41,796 nt of DNA from Pseudomonadota bacterium (GTDB taxonomy: Bacteria; Pseudomonadota; Gammaproteobacteria; Xanthomonadales; Xanthomonadaceae): NCBI GenBank assembly GCA_018241125.1, contig JAFEEL010000065.1, positions 1-41,796 of the forward strand, written 5' to 3'. Below the pieces are notes generated by a model. The model saw only the letters and a list, made by a program, of their open reading frames with translations. It made no database searches and was not told the origin of the DNA. Each line of letters opens with the position of its first letter. The stretch's first letter is position 1. The translations under genes were made by a program, and so were the position numbers. This document shows, one piece after another, positions 16,794 through 24,817 of the stretch.

Positions 16794-18019
16794 GCGCCGT
16801 GCTGCGGTCACGCCCGAGCCCGGCCACGCTGGCCGTGCGCAGCGGCATCGATTCGGACACCGCCTTCGGCGCGGTCACCCCGCCGATCGTGCTGTCGAGC
16901 AACTTCAGCTTCGCCGGTTTCGAGAAGAAGCGGACATACGACTACACGCGCAGTGGCAACCCGACCCGCGACCTGCTGGGCGCGGCGCTGGCCGAACTGG
17001 AAGGCGGCGCTGGCGCGGTGGTCACCGCCACCGGCATGGGCGCCTGTACGCTGGCGCTCAACGCCCTGCTGTCGCCCGACGACAGCGTGGTGGTGCCGCA
17101 CGATTGCTACGGCGGCTGCTGGCGGTTGTTCGACGCGCTGGCGCGCAAGCAGCATTTTCGCGTGCTCACGGTGGACTTCAACGATGCCCACGCGCTGGCG
17201 CGCGCGCTGGCCGAGCGCCCGAAGCTGGTATGGATCGAGACCCCGAGCAACCCGCTGCTGCGCATCACCGACATCCGCGCCGTGGCCGAGGCCGCGCACG
17301 CGGTCGGCGCGCTGGTGCTGGCCGACAACACGTTCTTGTCGCCGGCGTTGCAGCGCCCGCTGGAGCTCGGCGCCGACCTCGTCCTGCATTCCACCACCAA
17401 ATACATCAACGGCCACAGCGACGTGGTCGGTGGCGCGCTGATCGCCAAGGACAGCGAGCTGGCCGCGACGCTGGGATGGTGGGGCAATGCGCTGGGCCTG
17501 ACCGGCAGCCCGTTTGACAGTTTCCTGACGTTGCGCGGCCTGCGCACGCTCGACGCGCGCCTGCGCGTGCACCAGGAGAACGCCACCGCGCTGGCCGAGG
17601 CGCTGGCCGCCCACCCGGCGGTCGCTGCGGTGCACTATCCGGGCCTGCTCGACCACCCGGGCCACGCGCTGGCCACCCGCCAGCAGTACGGCTACGGTGC
17701 CATGCTCGGCGTCGAGCTGCGCGGCGGTACGCCGGTGGTGCGCGCCTTCCTCGATGGCTTGCAGTATTTCACCCTGGCCGAATCGCTGGGCGGCGTGGAG
17801 AGCCTGATCGCCCATCCGGCTACGATGACCCACGCGGCGATGTCGGCGGCGGCGCGCGCGGTCGCCGGCATCTCCGATGGACTGTTGCGGCTGTCGGTGG
17901 GGATCGAGAATGCCGACGACCTGTTGGCCGACCTCGCCGCGGCGCTGGCGCGCGCACAAGCGCGTGCTCAAGACGGGTCGATCGAGAAACGTGGCCGTCG
18001 CGAGCAGGTGTCGTGTTGA
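16790..18019 (+). CDS. metB: Cystathionine gamma-synthase family PLP enzyme
   Basis: 409 residues; the ATG at 16790 overlaps the upstream stop. The protein is a Cys/Met-metabolism PLP enzyme: YTRSGNPTRDLL, ATGMGACTLAL, the PLP-stacking DCYGGCWR, WIETPSNPLLRITD, DNTFLSP, and the PLP lysine in HSTTKYINGHSDVVGG. Near the end it has FTLAESLGGVESLIAHPA. It would join the acylated homoserine from the preceding enzyme to cysteine. Sequence does not fully separate gamma-synthase from sulfhydrylase activity, but the family features and the context favour metB. It is the middle gene of the riboswitch-controlled operon. Confidence 0.92.
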   Translation: MSAVLRSRPSPATLAVRSGIDSDTAFGAVTPPIVLSSNFSFAGFEKKRTYDYTRSGNPTRDLLGAALAELEGGAGAVVTATGMGACTLALNALLSPDDSVVVPHDCYGGCWRLFDALARKQHFRVLTVDFNDAHALARALAERPKLVWIETPSNPLLRITDIRAVAEAAHAVGALVLADNTFLSPALQRPLELGADLVLHSTTKYINGHSDVVGGALIAKDSELAATLGWWGNALGLTGSPFDSFLTLRGLRTLDARLRVHQENATALAEALAAHPAVAAVHYPGLLDHPGHALATRQQYGYGAMLGVELRGGTPVVRAFLDGLQYFTLAESLGGVESLIAHPATMTHAAMSAAARAVAGISDGLLRLSVGIENADDLLADLAAALARAQARAQDGSIEKRGRREQVSC

Positions 18020-18063
18020 CCGCGGTGGCGGTGGCACCACTCGCGCAGGCACGGGACGAGTCC

Positions 18064-19275
18064 ATGCCGTCGCCAGCCATCGACAGCGAGGGCAGCGCAA
18101 CCGAACCGACTACGCACATTCGTGCGACGACGCGGGCACCGGCGCCCGTGCGCATCGCCCTGCTCGGTGCCGGCACCGTCGGCAGCGCATTCCTGCAACG
18201 GTTGGATGCATTGGCCGGATCGCCGCTCACGCAGCGTCTGCAACTGGTACACGTCGCCAACTCGCGTGTCTCTTGCTGCCCCTCTCCCATCGGGAGAGGG
18301 TGGCGCGGAGCGCCGGGTGAGGGGGTGAGGGCTGATTGGATCTCGTCCATACTTGAATCTCTCGACGCAACCCGAATCGGTCAGAGCAAGGGGCCGCTGG
18401 TACGGCAATCCGACGGTTCCAATGGCGATGCGGCTGCCGCCTTGGGTGACCACGGCCCGCGCGTCCTGATCGACGCCACCGCCAGTGAAGACGTCGCCAA
18501 TCGACACGCGCACTGGTTGGCCAGTGGCATCCACGTGGTGACCGCCTGCAAGCTCGGGCAGGGCACGTCGCTGGCGCGCTGGAAAGCGATCCGTGCGGCT
18601 GGCGCGCGTGGACGCACGACCTACGGCGATGCTGCTACCGTCGGCGCCGGCTTGCCGCTGCTGCGCAGCCTGCGCGAACTGCGCGCCGGCGGCGAGCGCA
18701 TCCACGCCATCGCCGGGGTGTTGTCCGGTTCGCTGGCGTGGCTGTGCAATCACTACGACGGCATGCGCCCGTTTTCCGCGCTGGTGCGGCAAGCTCGGCA
18801 GGCCGGCTACACCGAACCTGACCCGCGCGAGGACCTTTCCGGCGAGGACGTGCGCCGCAAGCTGCTGATCCTGGCCCGCGCAGCCGGCTTCGAGCTGGAA
18901 TCCGGGGCGGTGGCAGTGGACTCGCTGGTGCCGCCGCTGCTGCACAAGGCGCACAAGGACGACGTCGACGACCTGCTGCCGCTGCTCGACGCGCCGTTGC
19001 GCGAGCGTTTCGCGCAAGCGTACAAACGCGGCGAAAAACTGCGCTTCATCGCCCGCCTGCAACGCGACGACGACGGCGTGCCGCGCGCCCGCGTGGGCCT
19101 GGAATCGCTGCCGGCCGAGCATCCGCTGGCCAGCGGCGCCGGCACCGACAACCGGGTGGCGATCTGGTCGGATCGCTACCGCGAGCAGCCGCTGCTGATC
19201 CAGGGCCCGGGCGCGGGGGCGGAAGTGACCGCGGCGGCGTTGCTGGACGACGTGCTGCGGATCGTGGGGGCATAG
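18064..19275 (+). CDS. hom: Homoserine dehydrogenase carrying an in-frame repeat insertion
   Basis: 403 residues from the ATG at 18064. A GTG at 18013 would overlap metB and add 17 residues. The Rossmann start is IALLGAGTVGSAFLQ, and the catalytic part has GVLSGSLAWL, AGYTEPDPREDLSGEDV and RRKLLILAR, as in the ThrA dehydrogenase domain. The enzyme reduces aspartate semialdehyde to homoserine and so supplies the operon's own pathway. There is no aspartate kinase domain. Between ANSR and LIDATAS the protein has about 22 more residues than E. coli ThrA; this stretch begins SCCPSPIGRGWRGAPGEGV and is encoded by a palindromic repeat element (18279-18331). All catalytic motifs remain in frame, so the gene looks functional. 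Confidence 0.9.
   Translation: MPSPAIDSEGSATEPTTHIRATTRAPAPVRIALLGAGTVGSAFLQRLDALAGSPLTQRLQLVHVANSRVSCCPSPIGRGWRGAPGEGVRADWISSILESLDATRIGQSKGPLVRQSDGSNGDAAAALGDHGPRVLIDATASEDVANRHAHWLASGIHVVTACKLGQGTSLARWKAIRAAGARGRTTYGDAATVGAGLPLLRSLRELRAGGERIHAIAGVLSGSLAWLCNHYDGMRPFSALVRQARQAGYTEPDPREDLSGEDVRRKLLILARAAGFELESGAVAVDSLVPPLLHKAHKDDVDDLLPLLDAPLRERFAQAYKRGEKLRFIARLQRDDDGVPRARVGLESLPAEHPLASGAGTDNRVAIWSDRYREQPLLIQGPGAGAEVTAAALLDDVLRIVGA
18279..18331. repeat. Two-hairpin palindromic element, copy 2, inside hom
   Basis: CCCCTCTCCC-atc-GGGAGAGGG is followed by GGCGCGGAGCGCC and GGTGAGGGGG. Read on the minus strand this matches the order in the intergenic copies: a CCCCTCA start, a GC hairpin, then the TCTCCC/GGGAGA hairpin. 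It is translated as part of hom with no stop codon. Confidence 0.88.
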
Positions 19276-19293
19276 CCAGCGGCGCCGAGGGCC

Positions 19294-19716
19294 TCACTTG
19301 GATTCGATCAACTCCGCAATATCCGCATGCAACGCCGCCAGGCCTCGATCGAACGTCGCCAGCTTGCCGCCATTGGCGCGCGCCAACGCGACCAGATACG
19401 CGTCGGTGACCTGACGATGGCCGAGCACGCCCTTCCAGTTCACCCGCAGGTAATCCAGCGCGTCGGGCCAGAAGCGATGGTGCGGGTGCCCGGTGAGTTG
19501 GCGCAGCGTTGCGACGACAACGGATACGTGGGCTTGCGTGTGCAAGCGCAGCAGGATGCGCACCAGGGTGCCCTGGGTGATGGGACAGGTCGCGAACCAA
19601 GGCTGGGTGGCGACGAACCACGCCTTGGCGGCGGCATGATGCACATGCGATTCGTCCGCCAACGCAATCAGCACATTGCCGTCCAGCAGCCTGACGATCT
19701 TCGCCGGCGGACTCAT
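19294..19716 (-). CDS. PIN-domain toxin of a VapBC-type pair
   Basis: 140 residues from the ATG at 19716. The first PIN acid is in RLLDGNVLIALADE, and the C-terminal acids are in VTDAYLVALARANGGKLATFDRGL. This arrangement fits an Mg2+-dependent RNase of VapC type. The N-terminal motif has DGN rather than the common DTN or DAN. The antitoxin gene ends 13 bases upstream, the usual antitoxin-then-toxin order. The target RNA is unknown. Confidence 0.9.
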   Translation of the reverse strand: MSPPAKIVRLLDGNVLIALADESHVHHAAAKAWFVATQPWFATCPITQGTLVRILLRLHTQAHVSVVVATLRQLTGHPHHRFWPDALDYLRVNWKGVLGHRQVTDAYLVALARANGGKLATFDRGLAALHADIAELIESK

Positions 19717-19729
19717 GGCGTGGCGGGGT

Positions 19730-19975
19730 TCACGACTCGTCGTCCAGTGCCTTCACGTCTTCGTCGGTGATGGGTCGCGGTGCCCGCACCAACGGCAGGC
19801 CGGTATCCGGATCCACGCGATAGAACGCTTGTGGCTCGGCAACCCGGGTCGCCGGGGCTTCCAGCCCGCGCCGCATCAACTCGCCCACGGTCTGCCCCAG
19901 ACTGCGCCCGCTGTGGTGGGCCAGACTGAGCGCGATCCGGTGCAGATCGTCGGGGAGATCGAGCGTGGTGCGCAT
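19730..19975 (-). CDS. Ribbon-helix-helix antitoxin of the PIN toxin
   Basis: 81 residues. The ATG at 19975 is chosen because MRTTLDLPDDLHRIALSLA is a clean ribbon-helix-helix start; the frame is open upstream with no matching protein. The N-terminal 40 residues form the DNA-binding fold (RTTLDLP ribbon). The rest is polar (VDPDTGLPLV, PITDEDVKALDDES) and would wrap the toxin. A 26-bp perfect palindrome begins five bases upstream of the start and is the probable operator for autoregulation. There is no Shine-Dalgarno site between the palindrome and the ATG. Confidence 0.88.
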   Translation of the reverse strand: MRTTLDLPDDLHRIALSLAHHSGRSLGQTVGELMRRGLEAPATRVAEPQAFYRVDPDTGLPLVRAPRPITDEDVKALDDES

Positions 19976-19980
19976 GGGCG

Positions 19981-20010
19981 CATCGTGATGCGCTCGCATC
20001 ACGATGTCAA
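19981..20010 (-). promoter_or_regulatory. Operator palindrome and -35 of the RHH/PIN operon
   Basis: CATCGTGATGCG (19981-19992) and CGCATCACGATG (19995-20006) are perfect 12-base arms around CT. On the minus strand TTGACA occupies 20010-20005. With a 17-base spacer the -10 would be CACGAT at 19987-19982, inside the palindrome. Transcription would then start close to the ATG at 19975, which may make the message leaderless. The 100 bases further up to 20108 hold nothing I recognise. Confidence 0.7.
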
Positions 20011-20108
20011 GCGCTGCGCTGGGCGGGAGATGGGTGGGATTGTTTCCCGGGTGCGGCAGCCGAACGTGGTTGGCATCGTCGTGGCGCAAGCACCATGGCC
20101 GCACCGTC

Positions 20109-20330
20109 CTATCGTGTGCTGCAACAACCGGTGTGTTGCTGCATCGGCGGGCACTGGACGCTGCCGAAGGAACAAAACACGCAGCAATCGCCCGCCTTCG
20201 GGCGCAGCAGGGCCTTGCACGCCGGGCAGTCATGCAAATAGCGGCAGGCGTCGGTGGGCATGATCTGGGTCTGGGCGTGGCCGCAGTGCGGGCAAGTCAG
20301 GACGGATTCGAGGATCACGGCGACGCTCAT
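20109..20330 (-). CDS. Small GDCCVxC-domain cysteine-rich protein
   Basis: 73 residues. The ATG at 20330 overlaps the stop of the preceding lipoprotein gene as ATGA. The protein has CPHCG, then CPACKALLRPKAGDCCVFC and SFGSVQCPP. GDCCVxC is the signature of a small family that NCBI calls GDCCVxC domain-containing (seleno)protein; here all positions are ordinary Cys codons. The paired CxxC motifs suggest metal binding. The function is unknown. The coupling to a lipoprotein gene may be chance or may reflect a shared role. Confidence 0.85.
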   Translation of the reverse strand: MSVAVILESVLTCPHCGHAQTQIMPTDACRYLHDCPACKALLRPKAGDCCVFCSFGSVQCPPMQQHTGCCSTR

Positions 20331-20833
20331 CGCCCCACCGCGCAACTCGACCACGGCATCTCGCGCACGCTTTTGTTCGAACGCAGCGCTTGCTGGATCG
20401 ACTCCACCAGCGGCGCGACCTGCGGCGGCGGTGCGTTCGAGCCGTCCGCACCGCAGTCCCAGCGCACCTCGTTGCTCTTGTCGCCAGCGGCGATGCGCAG
20501 GCGGAAGTTCGCGCAATGTGGCGGTCGCAGCGCTGGATCGGGCCAAACCGTGGTCAAATCAGCCGGCACCTTGTAGAAGCCTTCCTTGTCGGCCAGCGCG
20601 AGGATCTTTTTCATCTGCTTGTCGCTCAGATGCACCGCCGCATCACCGCTGGCCTTGGAGCACATGTCCTGATGGTAGGTGCCGGTGACGGTGGAGAACT
20701 TCGTCAGCCCGGTGTCGTATTCGACGATGCCGACCACGTTGCCCGTTACCGCAGGTTTGGAGAGCAACGGGATGTGCGAACAGGCGGAGAGGGTGAGGCA
20801 GATGGTGGAGGCGATGAAACCGGCTTTGCGCAT
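20327..20833 (-). CDS. Lipoprotein of unknown function
   Basis: 168 residues from the ATG at 20833. MRKAGFIASTICLTLSAC is a lipoprotein signal with lipobox LSAC (Cys18). The mature part has HLSDKQMKKILALADKEGFY and NFRLRIAAGDKSNEVRWDC, plus four Cys residues that could form disulfides in the periplasm. The overall pattern resembles small secreted proteins of the DUF6438 type, but I cannot confirm this. The stop overlaps the start of the GDCCVxC gene. Confidence 0.75.
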   Translation of the reverse strand: MRKAGFIASTICLTLSACSHIPLLSKPAVTGNVVGIVEYDTGLTKFSTVTGTYHQDMCSKASGDAAVHLSDKQMKKILALADKEGFYKVPADLTTVWPDPALRPPHCANFRLRIAAGDKSNEVRWDCGADGSNAPPPQVAPLVESIQQALRSNKSVREMPWSSCAVGR

Positions 20834-20917
20834 GTGGCCTTCGGTGTGTTTGTCGCGGGATGGACAGACGGGGCGATCCAGACTGCTGCAACGGATGGAT
20901 CGCATGTCGGTATATTT

Positions 20918-21340
20918 TCAAGCGTCATCCGCATTGCCTGGTACGGCGACGAATACGCGGAAGGGTATCGCGCGTCCGGCCCATGCTGTAGCAGCCTGTT
21001 CGAGCACGTCGAGAAGGGTATCGAAAGCGTCCCTCGATGCGGTACGCAGGTCACCGCCGTGCACGAACGCCAACGTGTAGCTGCGCTCAGGTAGCCAGCC
21101 CAGATCGCGCATGCAGTCGGAGACAGCGTCCCAGTTGTGACCCATCTCTGCCGGAAAGGCAAGCGCCGTTGCGATGCGTTGCAGCAGGTCGCGCTTGCCG
21201 TTGCAACCTTGCAGGTCGATGCGGCGGACGCGCGAGTTCACCTCGCGGGCGGCGGCCTCGAGTGCGTTGATGTCGCTATCGCCCACGAGGTGGAGACCGG
21301 TCGGCAAGGGATCGGGCGGTCGCGACGTGGAACCTAACAT
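20918..21340 (-). CDS. Barstar-family RNase inhibitor
   Basis: 140 residues from the ATG at 21340; a GTG at 21346 would overlap the RNase stop as GTGA. The barstar fold is shown by RIDLQGCNGKRDLLQRIA followed by FPAEMGHNWDAVSDCMRDLG. The GxNWDAxxDCLRDL motif is the conserved helix and loop that covers the RNase active site. Barstar is the cytoplasmic inhibitor that protects the producer from its own barnase. The gene directly follows the RNase gene with no gap, so both should be made together. Confidence 0.92.
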   Translation of the reverse strand: MLGSTSRPPDPLPTGLHLVGDSDINALEAAAREVNSRVRRIDLQGCNGKRDLLQRIATALAFPAEMGHNWDAVSDCMRDLGWLPERSYTLAFVHGGDLRTASRDAFDTLLDVLEQAATAWAGRAIPFRVFVAVPGNADDA

Positions 21341-21342
21341 TG

Positions 21343-21762
21343 TCACTTGGCGACCTCGAAACGGCGGAAGCTATCGTAATGGTCGTCGGTGTAATAGTAG
21401 ATGTCCGGCGGGTTGCCGCCGGTGACGATGCGCCGCGCGCCGCGGTTGCCGGCACCGGGCGTCTCCACGGTGTATTCGTGGTAGTAGCCACGCGGCTTGT
21501 GTGGCAGACGTCCTTCGTAATTGCCAAAGACGCCGCCGTCTTGTGGATGTGGAAAAGGGCCGCCTTGCGCGATCAGCTGCAGCGTGACCGTTGCCTCCGT
21601 GGGCAAAAACGCCGGTAGCGACTGCGCCCGGGCTACCGTGGGCGCGGTGCGCGCAGGCGTGCCGACTGCCGGGGTGGTGGGTGGTGCCGATTGCAGATGC
21701 CGTTGCCACAGTAGCCATGCCGCCAGCACGACGATGACCAGCCACAATCTCGAAGTGCGCAT
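21343..21762 (-). CDS. Secreted barnase/guanyl-type ribonuclease
   Basis: 139 residues from the ATG at 21762, with AGGAG upstream. The N-terminus RLWLVIVVLAAWLLW is a signal peptide or anchor. A Pro/Thr-rich linker leads to the RNase domain (about 60-139). It carries the family's catalytic order: Glu in YYHEYTVETPG, Arg pair in NRGARRIVTGG, and His in YYTDDHYDSFRRF. These correspond to Glu73, Arg83/Arg87 and His102 of barnase. It probably cleaves RNA outside the cytoplasm, in nutrition or competition. The barstar gene is immediately downstream. Confidence 0.92.
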   Translation of the reverse strand: MRTSRLWLVIVVLAAWLLWQRHLQSAPPTTPAVGTPARTAPTVARAQSLPAFLPTEATVTLQLIAQGGPFPHPQDGGVFGNYEGRLPHKPRGYYHEYTVETPGAGNRGARRIVTGGNPPDIYYYTDDHYDSFRRFEVAK

Positions 21763-21859
21763 ACAGGACTCCTGCGGCAGGCCCATGGGCATGGTCGCAT
21801 CCGCTGTGGGCTGTCGGCCAGCTATTTGCGTGGCGCGGCGGCCGTGTTGCCGCAGCCGA

Positions 21860-22270
21860 TCATCGCCCAAACCGGAACGGGTCGAACACCGCGACGCGAA
21901 ACGGCTTGAAATCGCGCACGTTGCGGGTGACCACGGTCAGGCCGTGGGCGAGCGCGGTGGCGGCGATCAGTGCATCTTCGAGGTGATGATCCGAATGGCC
22001 GTGCAACAGCAACGCCCAGCGGCGGAATATCGCGGCATCGGCGGGCAGGATCGGGAAATTGCCCACCAGCCCGTCGAGCCAATCCTGGATTTCCTGCGCC
22101 TTGGCCGGATCGATCGTGCGCGTGATCTCGATGCCTTTTTGGATCTCACCGATGGTCACCGCCGACAGGTACAGCCCGCTTTCCGGGGCTTGCTGGAACC
22201 ATGCGAGCACCGCGCCGTGCGGTTTGCTCTTGCGCAGTTCGGAGACGACATTGGTGTCGAGCAGGAACAC
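21860..22270 (-). CDS. VapC-type PIN toxin (FitB-like)
   Basis: 136 residues, GTG start at 22270. It begins FLLDTNVVSELRK, with the first PIN acid in DTN, then VTIGEIQKGI, HLEDALIAATALAHGL and VVTRNVRDFKPF. These supply the four acidic positions of the nuclease site. The motifs are typical of the FitB/VapC branch in which the toxin follows a short antitoxin; here the antitoxin stop lies 12 bases upstream. It is different in sequence from the PIN toxin at 19294, so the two pairs are not a duplication. Confidence 0.94.
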   Translation of the reverse strand: MFLLDTNVVSELRKSKPHGAVLAWFQQAPESGLYLSAVTIGEIQKGIEITRTIDPAKAQEIQDWLDGLVGNFPILPADAAIFRRWALLLHGHSDHHLEDALIAATALAHGLTVVTRNVRDFKPFRVAVFDPFRFGR

Positions 22271-22282
22271 GCCGCCGGTGGA

Positions 22283-22543
22283 TCAGGCGAACGCGGGCGG
22301 CTTGCGGCTGGTCGCCTTGCCGCGCGGCGGAATGCGCAAGTCGCCACGGGCTTCCGGGGCGAGCAGCCAGTCCTTCACGCTGCGCGCGGAAGCCAGCCGT
22401 TGCAGGCGTTCCCATTGCGCGACCGGTGCCACGATCGCGGCCGGCTTGCCGTGGTGGCAGACCAGTTGCGGGCCCTGCTCGGCGCTGGCGCGCAGCAGTT
22501 CGCTGAAGTGCGCCTTGGCTTCCTGGACTTGCCAGCGTTTCAT
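22283..22543 (-). CDS. Phd/YefM-family antitoxin
   Basis: 86 residues. The ATG at 22543 gives MKRWQVQEAKAHFSELLR, the classic Phd/YefM opening (xxxxxxAKxxFSELL). GPQLVCHHGKPAAIVAPV is the second conserved segment. The C-terminus is basic and likely disordered until toxin is bound. A sigma70-type promoter with an overlapping palindrome lies at 22566-22602, as expected for an autoregulated operon. Confidence 0.92.
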   Translation of the reverse strand: MKRWQVQEAKAHFSELLRASAEQGPQLVCHHGKPAAIVAPVAQWERLQRLASARSVKDWLLAPEARGDLRIPPRGKATSRKPPAFA

Positions 22544-22565
22544 GGGTCGAGCCTGCAATGGATTC

Positions 22566-22602
22566 AGACTTGAATACTAGTCTGCGACAAGACGACTTGC
22601 AA
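22566..22602 (-). promoter_or_regulatory. Promoter with palindrome for the Phd/VapC operon
   Basis: On the minus strand: -35 TTGCAA (22602-22597), 17-base spacer, -10 TAGTAT (22579-22574). The palindrome AGACT-n8-AGTCT (22566-22583) overlaps the -10. Transcription would start about 25 bases upstream of the antitoxin ATG. Confidence 0.65.
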
Positions 22603-22633
22603 GCCACGCCCGCTGCGCCACGGCGCGCGGGTT

Positions 22634-24016
22634 TCAGCACTCGATCACGTTGACGGCAAGCCCACCACGCGATGTTTCCTTGTACTTGTCCTGCATGTCG
22701 CGCCCGGTTTCGCGCATGGTCTTGATGACCTTGTCCAGCGACACGCGGTGCTTGCCGTCGCCGCGCAGGGCCATGCGGCTGGCGTTGATCGCCTTGACCG
22801 AGCCCATCGCGTTGCGTTCGATGCACGGAATCTGCACCAGCCCGCCGATCGGGTCGCAGGTCAGTCCGAGGTTGTGTTCCATGCCGATCTCGGCGGCGTT
22901 CTCGATCTGCCCCAAGCTGCCACCGAGCGCGGCGGTGAGGCCGCCGGCGGCCATCGAACAGGCCACACCGACTTCGCCCTGACAACCGACTTCGGCGCCG
23001 GAGATCGAGGCGTTTTCCTTGTAGAGGATGCCGATCGCGGCAGCGGTGAGCAGGAAGTCGAACACGCCTTGCTCGTTGGCGCCCGGGCAGAAGCGGTCGT
23101 AGTAGTGCAACACCGCCGGGATGATGCCGGCCGCGCCGTTGGTGGGCGCGGTGACGATGCGCCCGCCGGCGGCGTTTTCCTCGTTGATCGCCAGCGCGTA
23201 CAGGTTCACCCAATCCAGCACCGTCAACGGGTCGCGCATCGCCGCTTCCGGGCGCGCCAGCAGGTCGGCGTGCAGGGTCGGCGCGCGGCGGCGCACATTC
23301 AGGCCGCCGGGCAGCGAGCCCTCGCTGCGAATGCCGCGCTTGACGCCATCCTGCATCGCCTGCCAGATCGCGCGCAGGCCGGCATGGATTTCATTTTCAC
23401 TGCGCCAGACTTTTTCATTGGCGAACATCAACTGCGCGATGCTGAGATGTTGTTCCGCGCAGCGTGCCAGCAATTCCTCGCCGGATGAAAACGGATGCGG
23501 CAGCGCGGTGCTGTCGGCGACGATGCGGTCGGCCGAGGCATCGTCCTGATTGACCACGAAGCCGCCGCCGACCGAGTAATAATCGCGTGTGGCCAGCTCG
23601 TTGCCGCTGGCATCGAAGGCGGTGAAGCGCATGCCGTTGGGATGGAACGGCAGGCTCTGGCGCTTGTTGAAGATCAGGTCGACTTTTTCGTCGAACGCGA
23701 TCTCGTGCCGATCGTGCAGGCGAATGGTTTTGCTCTCGCGGATGCGCGCCAGTAAAACCGGAATGGCATCAGGATCGACGCGATCCGGCCACTGCCCTTC
23801 CAGTCCCAGCAGCACCGCCTTGTCGGTGCCGTGGCCACGCCCGGTCAGCGCCAGCGAGCCGTACAGGTCGCAACGCACGCGCGCCACGCGCCCGAGCAGG
23901 CCGGCCTCGTCGAGGCGGTGGCCGACGAAGCGCGCCGCCGCGCGCATCGGCCCGACCGTGTGCGAGGACGACGGCCCGATGCCGATCTTGAAGATGTCGA
24001 AGGTGGAAACGGCCAT
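22634..24016 (-). CDS. sdaA: L-serine ammonia-lyase (iron-sulfur type)
   Basis: 460 residues from the ATG at 24016. It starts [20 protein letters not shown], the serine-dehydratase beta-domain signature, and the C-terminal catalytic part has [17 protein letters not shown] and the Cys in [11 protein letters not shown]. These Cys residues hold a 4Fe-4S cluster that takes serine to pyruvate and ammonia. The protein ends in Cys460 (VIEC); in the Legionella pneumophila enzyme the C-terminal Cys occupies the active site. The length is that of the fused one-chain type. It lies 56 bases downstream of the VOC gene on the same strand. Confidence 0.96.
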   Translation of the reverse strand: MAVSTFDIFKIGIGPSSSHTVGPMRAAARFVGHRLDEAGLLGRVARVRCDLYGSLALTGRGHGTDKAVLLGLEGQWPDRVDPDAIPVLLARIRESKTIRLHDRHEIAFDEKVDLIFNKRQSLPFHPNGMRFTAFDASGNELATRDYYSVGGGFVVNQDDASADRIVADSTALPHPFSSGEELLARCAEQHLSIAQLMFANEKVWRSENEIHAGLRAIWQAMQDGVKRGIRSEGSLPGGLNVRRRAPTLHADLLARPEAAMRDPLTVLDWVNLYALAINEENAAGGRIVTAPTNGAAGIIPAVLHYYDRFCPGANEQGVFDFLLTAAAIGILYKENASISGAEVGCQGEVGVACSMAAGGLTAALGGSLGQIENAAEIGMEHNLGLTCDPIGGLVQIPCIERNAMGSVKAINASRMALRGDGKHRVSLDKVIKTMRETGRDMQDKYKETSRGGLAVNVIEC

Positions 24017-24072
24017 GGGCAATCCGCAGGTTTTCTTCTCCTCGCCGGAGAAGGCGGCGCAACGCGCCGGGG

Positions 24073-24468
24073 CTATAGGGAGTAAGGCTCTTGCACCAAC
24101 CGTTGCGAAATCCACCACAGGTTGCCATGGCGGTCGCGGACGCCGCCTTGCCGATCGCCGTAGGGCTTGTCTGCCACTGCCATGACCTGTGTACCGCCCG
24201 CCGCGATCGCCCGCGCCATCGACTGGTCGGCGTCTTCCACGTACAGGTAGAAGGAGCCGGGCATCGGCGGATAGCCCTCGCACTCGTCGCTGACCATGAT
24301 GGTCGTGGTGCCGATGCGGACCATGCTGTTGCCGATGCGGCCATCCGGGCGCAGGTGACGGAGCGTTTCCTCGCCGCCAAATGCCTCGATCAAGAAGGCG
24401 ATGAAGCGCGCGGCGTCGGCGACGATGAAATACGGGGTGATGGTGTTGAAACCGGGTGGGACGTACAT
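24073..24468 (-). CDS. VOC-fold protein (PhnB/glyoxalase-like)
   Basis: 131 residues from the ATG at 24468. The start [20 protein letters not shown] and the later [20 protein letters not shown] are the two beta-alpha-beta halves of the vicinal-oxygen-chelate fold. The end has [19 protein letters not shown], as in PhnB/YdcE-like proteins. The His/Glu positions for metal are only partly evident. Substrate unknown. It is divergent from the glutaredoxin-like gene. Confidence 0.86.
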   Translation of the reverse strand: MYVPPGFNTITPYFIVADAARFIAFLIEAFGGEETLRHLRPDGRIGNSMVRIGTTTIMVSDECEGYPPMPGSFYLYVEDADQSMARAIAAGGTQVMAVADKPYGDRQGGVRDRHGNLWWISQRLVQEPYSL

Positions 24469-24545
24469 GCGGGGCCTCGCGCCTGACTGCGGCGACCGGG
24501 CTATTCTATGCCTTCGCTCGCCACGCCACGCGCCGACCGCCTTGC

Positions 24546-24770
24546 ATGCGCTACGTCCTGTACCAACGTGATCATTGCCCGCTATGCGATGCGGCGCTGG
24601 ACGTGCTGGCGCAAGCGCGGGTGCCTGAGTTCGACAGCGTGTGGATCGACCATAGGCCTTCGCTGGAGGCGCGCTATGGTGACCGCGTGCCGGTGCTGCG
24701 TGATTGTGAAAACGACCGCGAACTGGGCTGGCCGTTCGATGCGGCGGCGGTGCGCGAGTTCTTGCTGTAG
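24546..24770 (+). CDS. Glutaredoxin-like protein (CPLC motif)
   Basis: 74 residues from the ATG at 24546. It begins RYVLYQRDHCPLCDAALDVL, a thioredoxin-fold start with a CxxC redox pair at residues 11 and 14. The cis-proline motif is RVPVLRD. The short length and PFDAAAVREFLL ending match the DUF836/glutaredoxin-family proteins of gammaproteobacteria. A possible -10 (TATTCT, 24502-24507) precedes it. The partner protein is not known. Confidence 0.88.
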   Translation: MRYVLYQRDHCPLCDAALDVLAQARVPEFDSVWIDHRPSLEARYGDRVPVLRDCENDRELGWPFDAAAVREFLL

Positions 24771-24817
24771 GAAACCGGTTCGAGTACGCGATGGGTACGT
24801 CGCTCTGCGCCACTGGG

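Noticed and set aside
18013-18063. GTG start of hom overlapping the metB stop
   Set aside because: It is possible, but adds an unconserved-looking N-terminus; the ATG at 18064 was preferred and the GTG kept as the alternative.
24017-24072. Hairpin TTCTCC/GGAGAA between the VOC gene and sdaA as a terminator
   Set aside because: The stem is only six base pairs and no T-run follows on the minus strand, so the two genes may be transcribed together.
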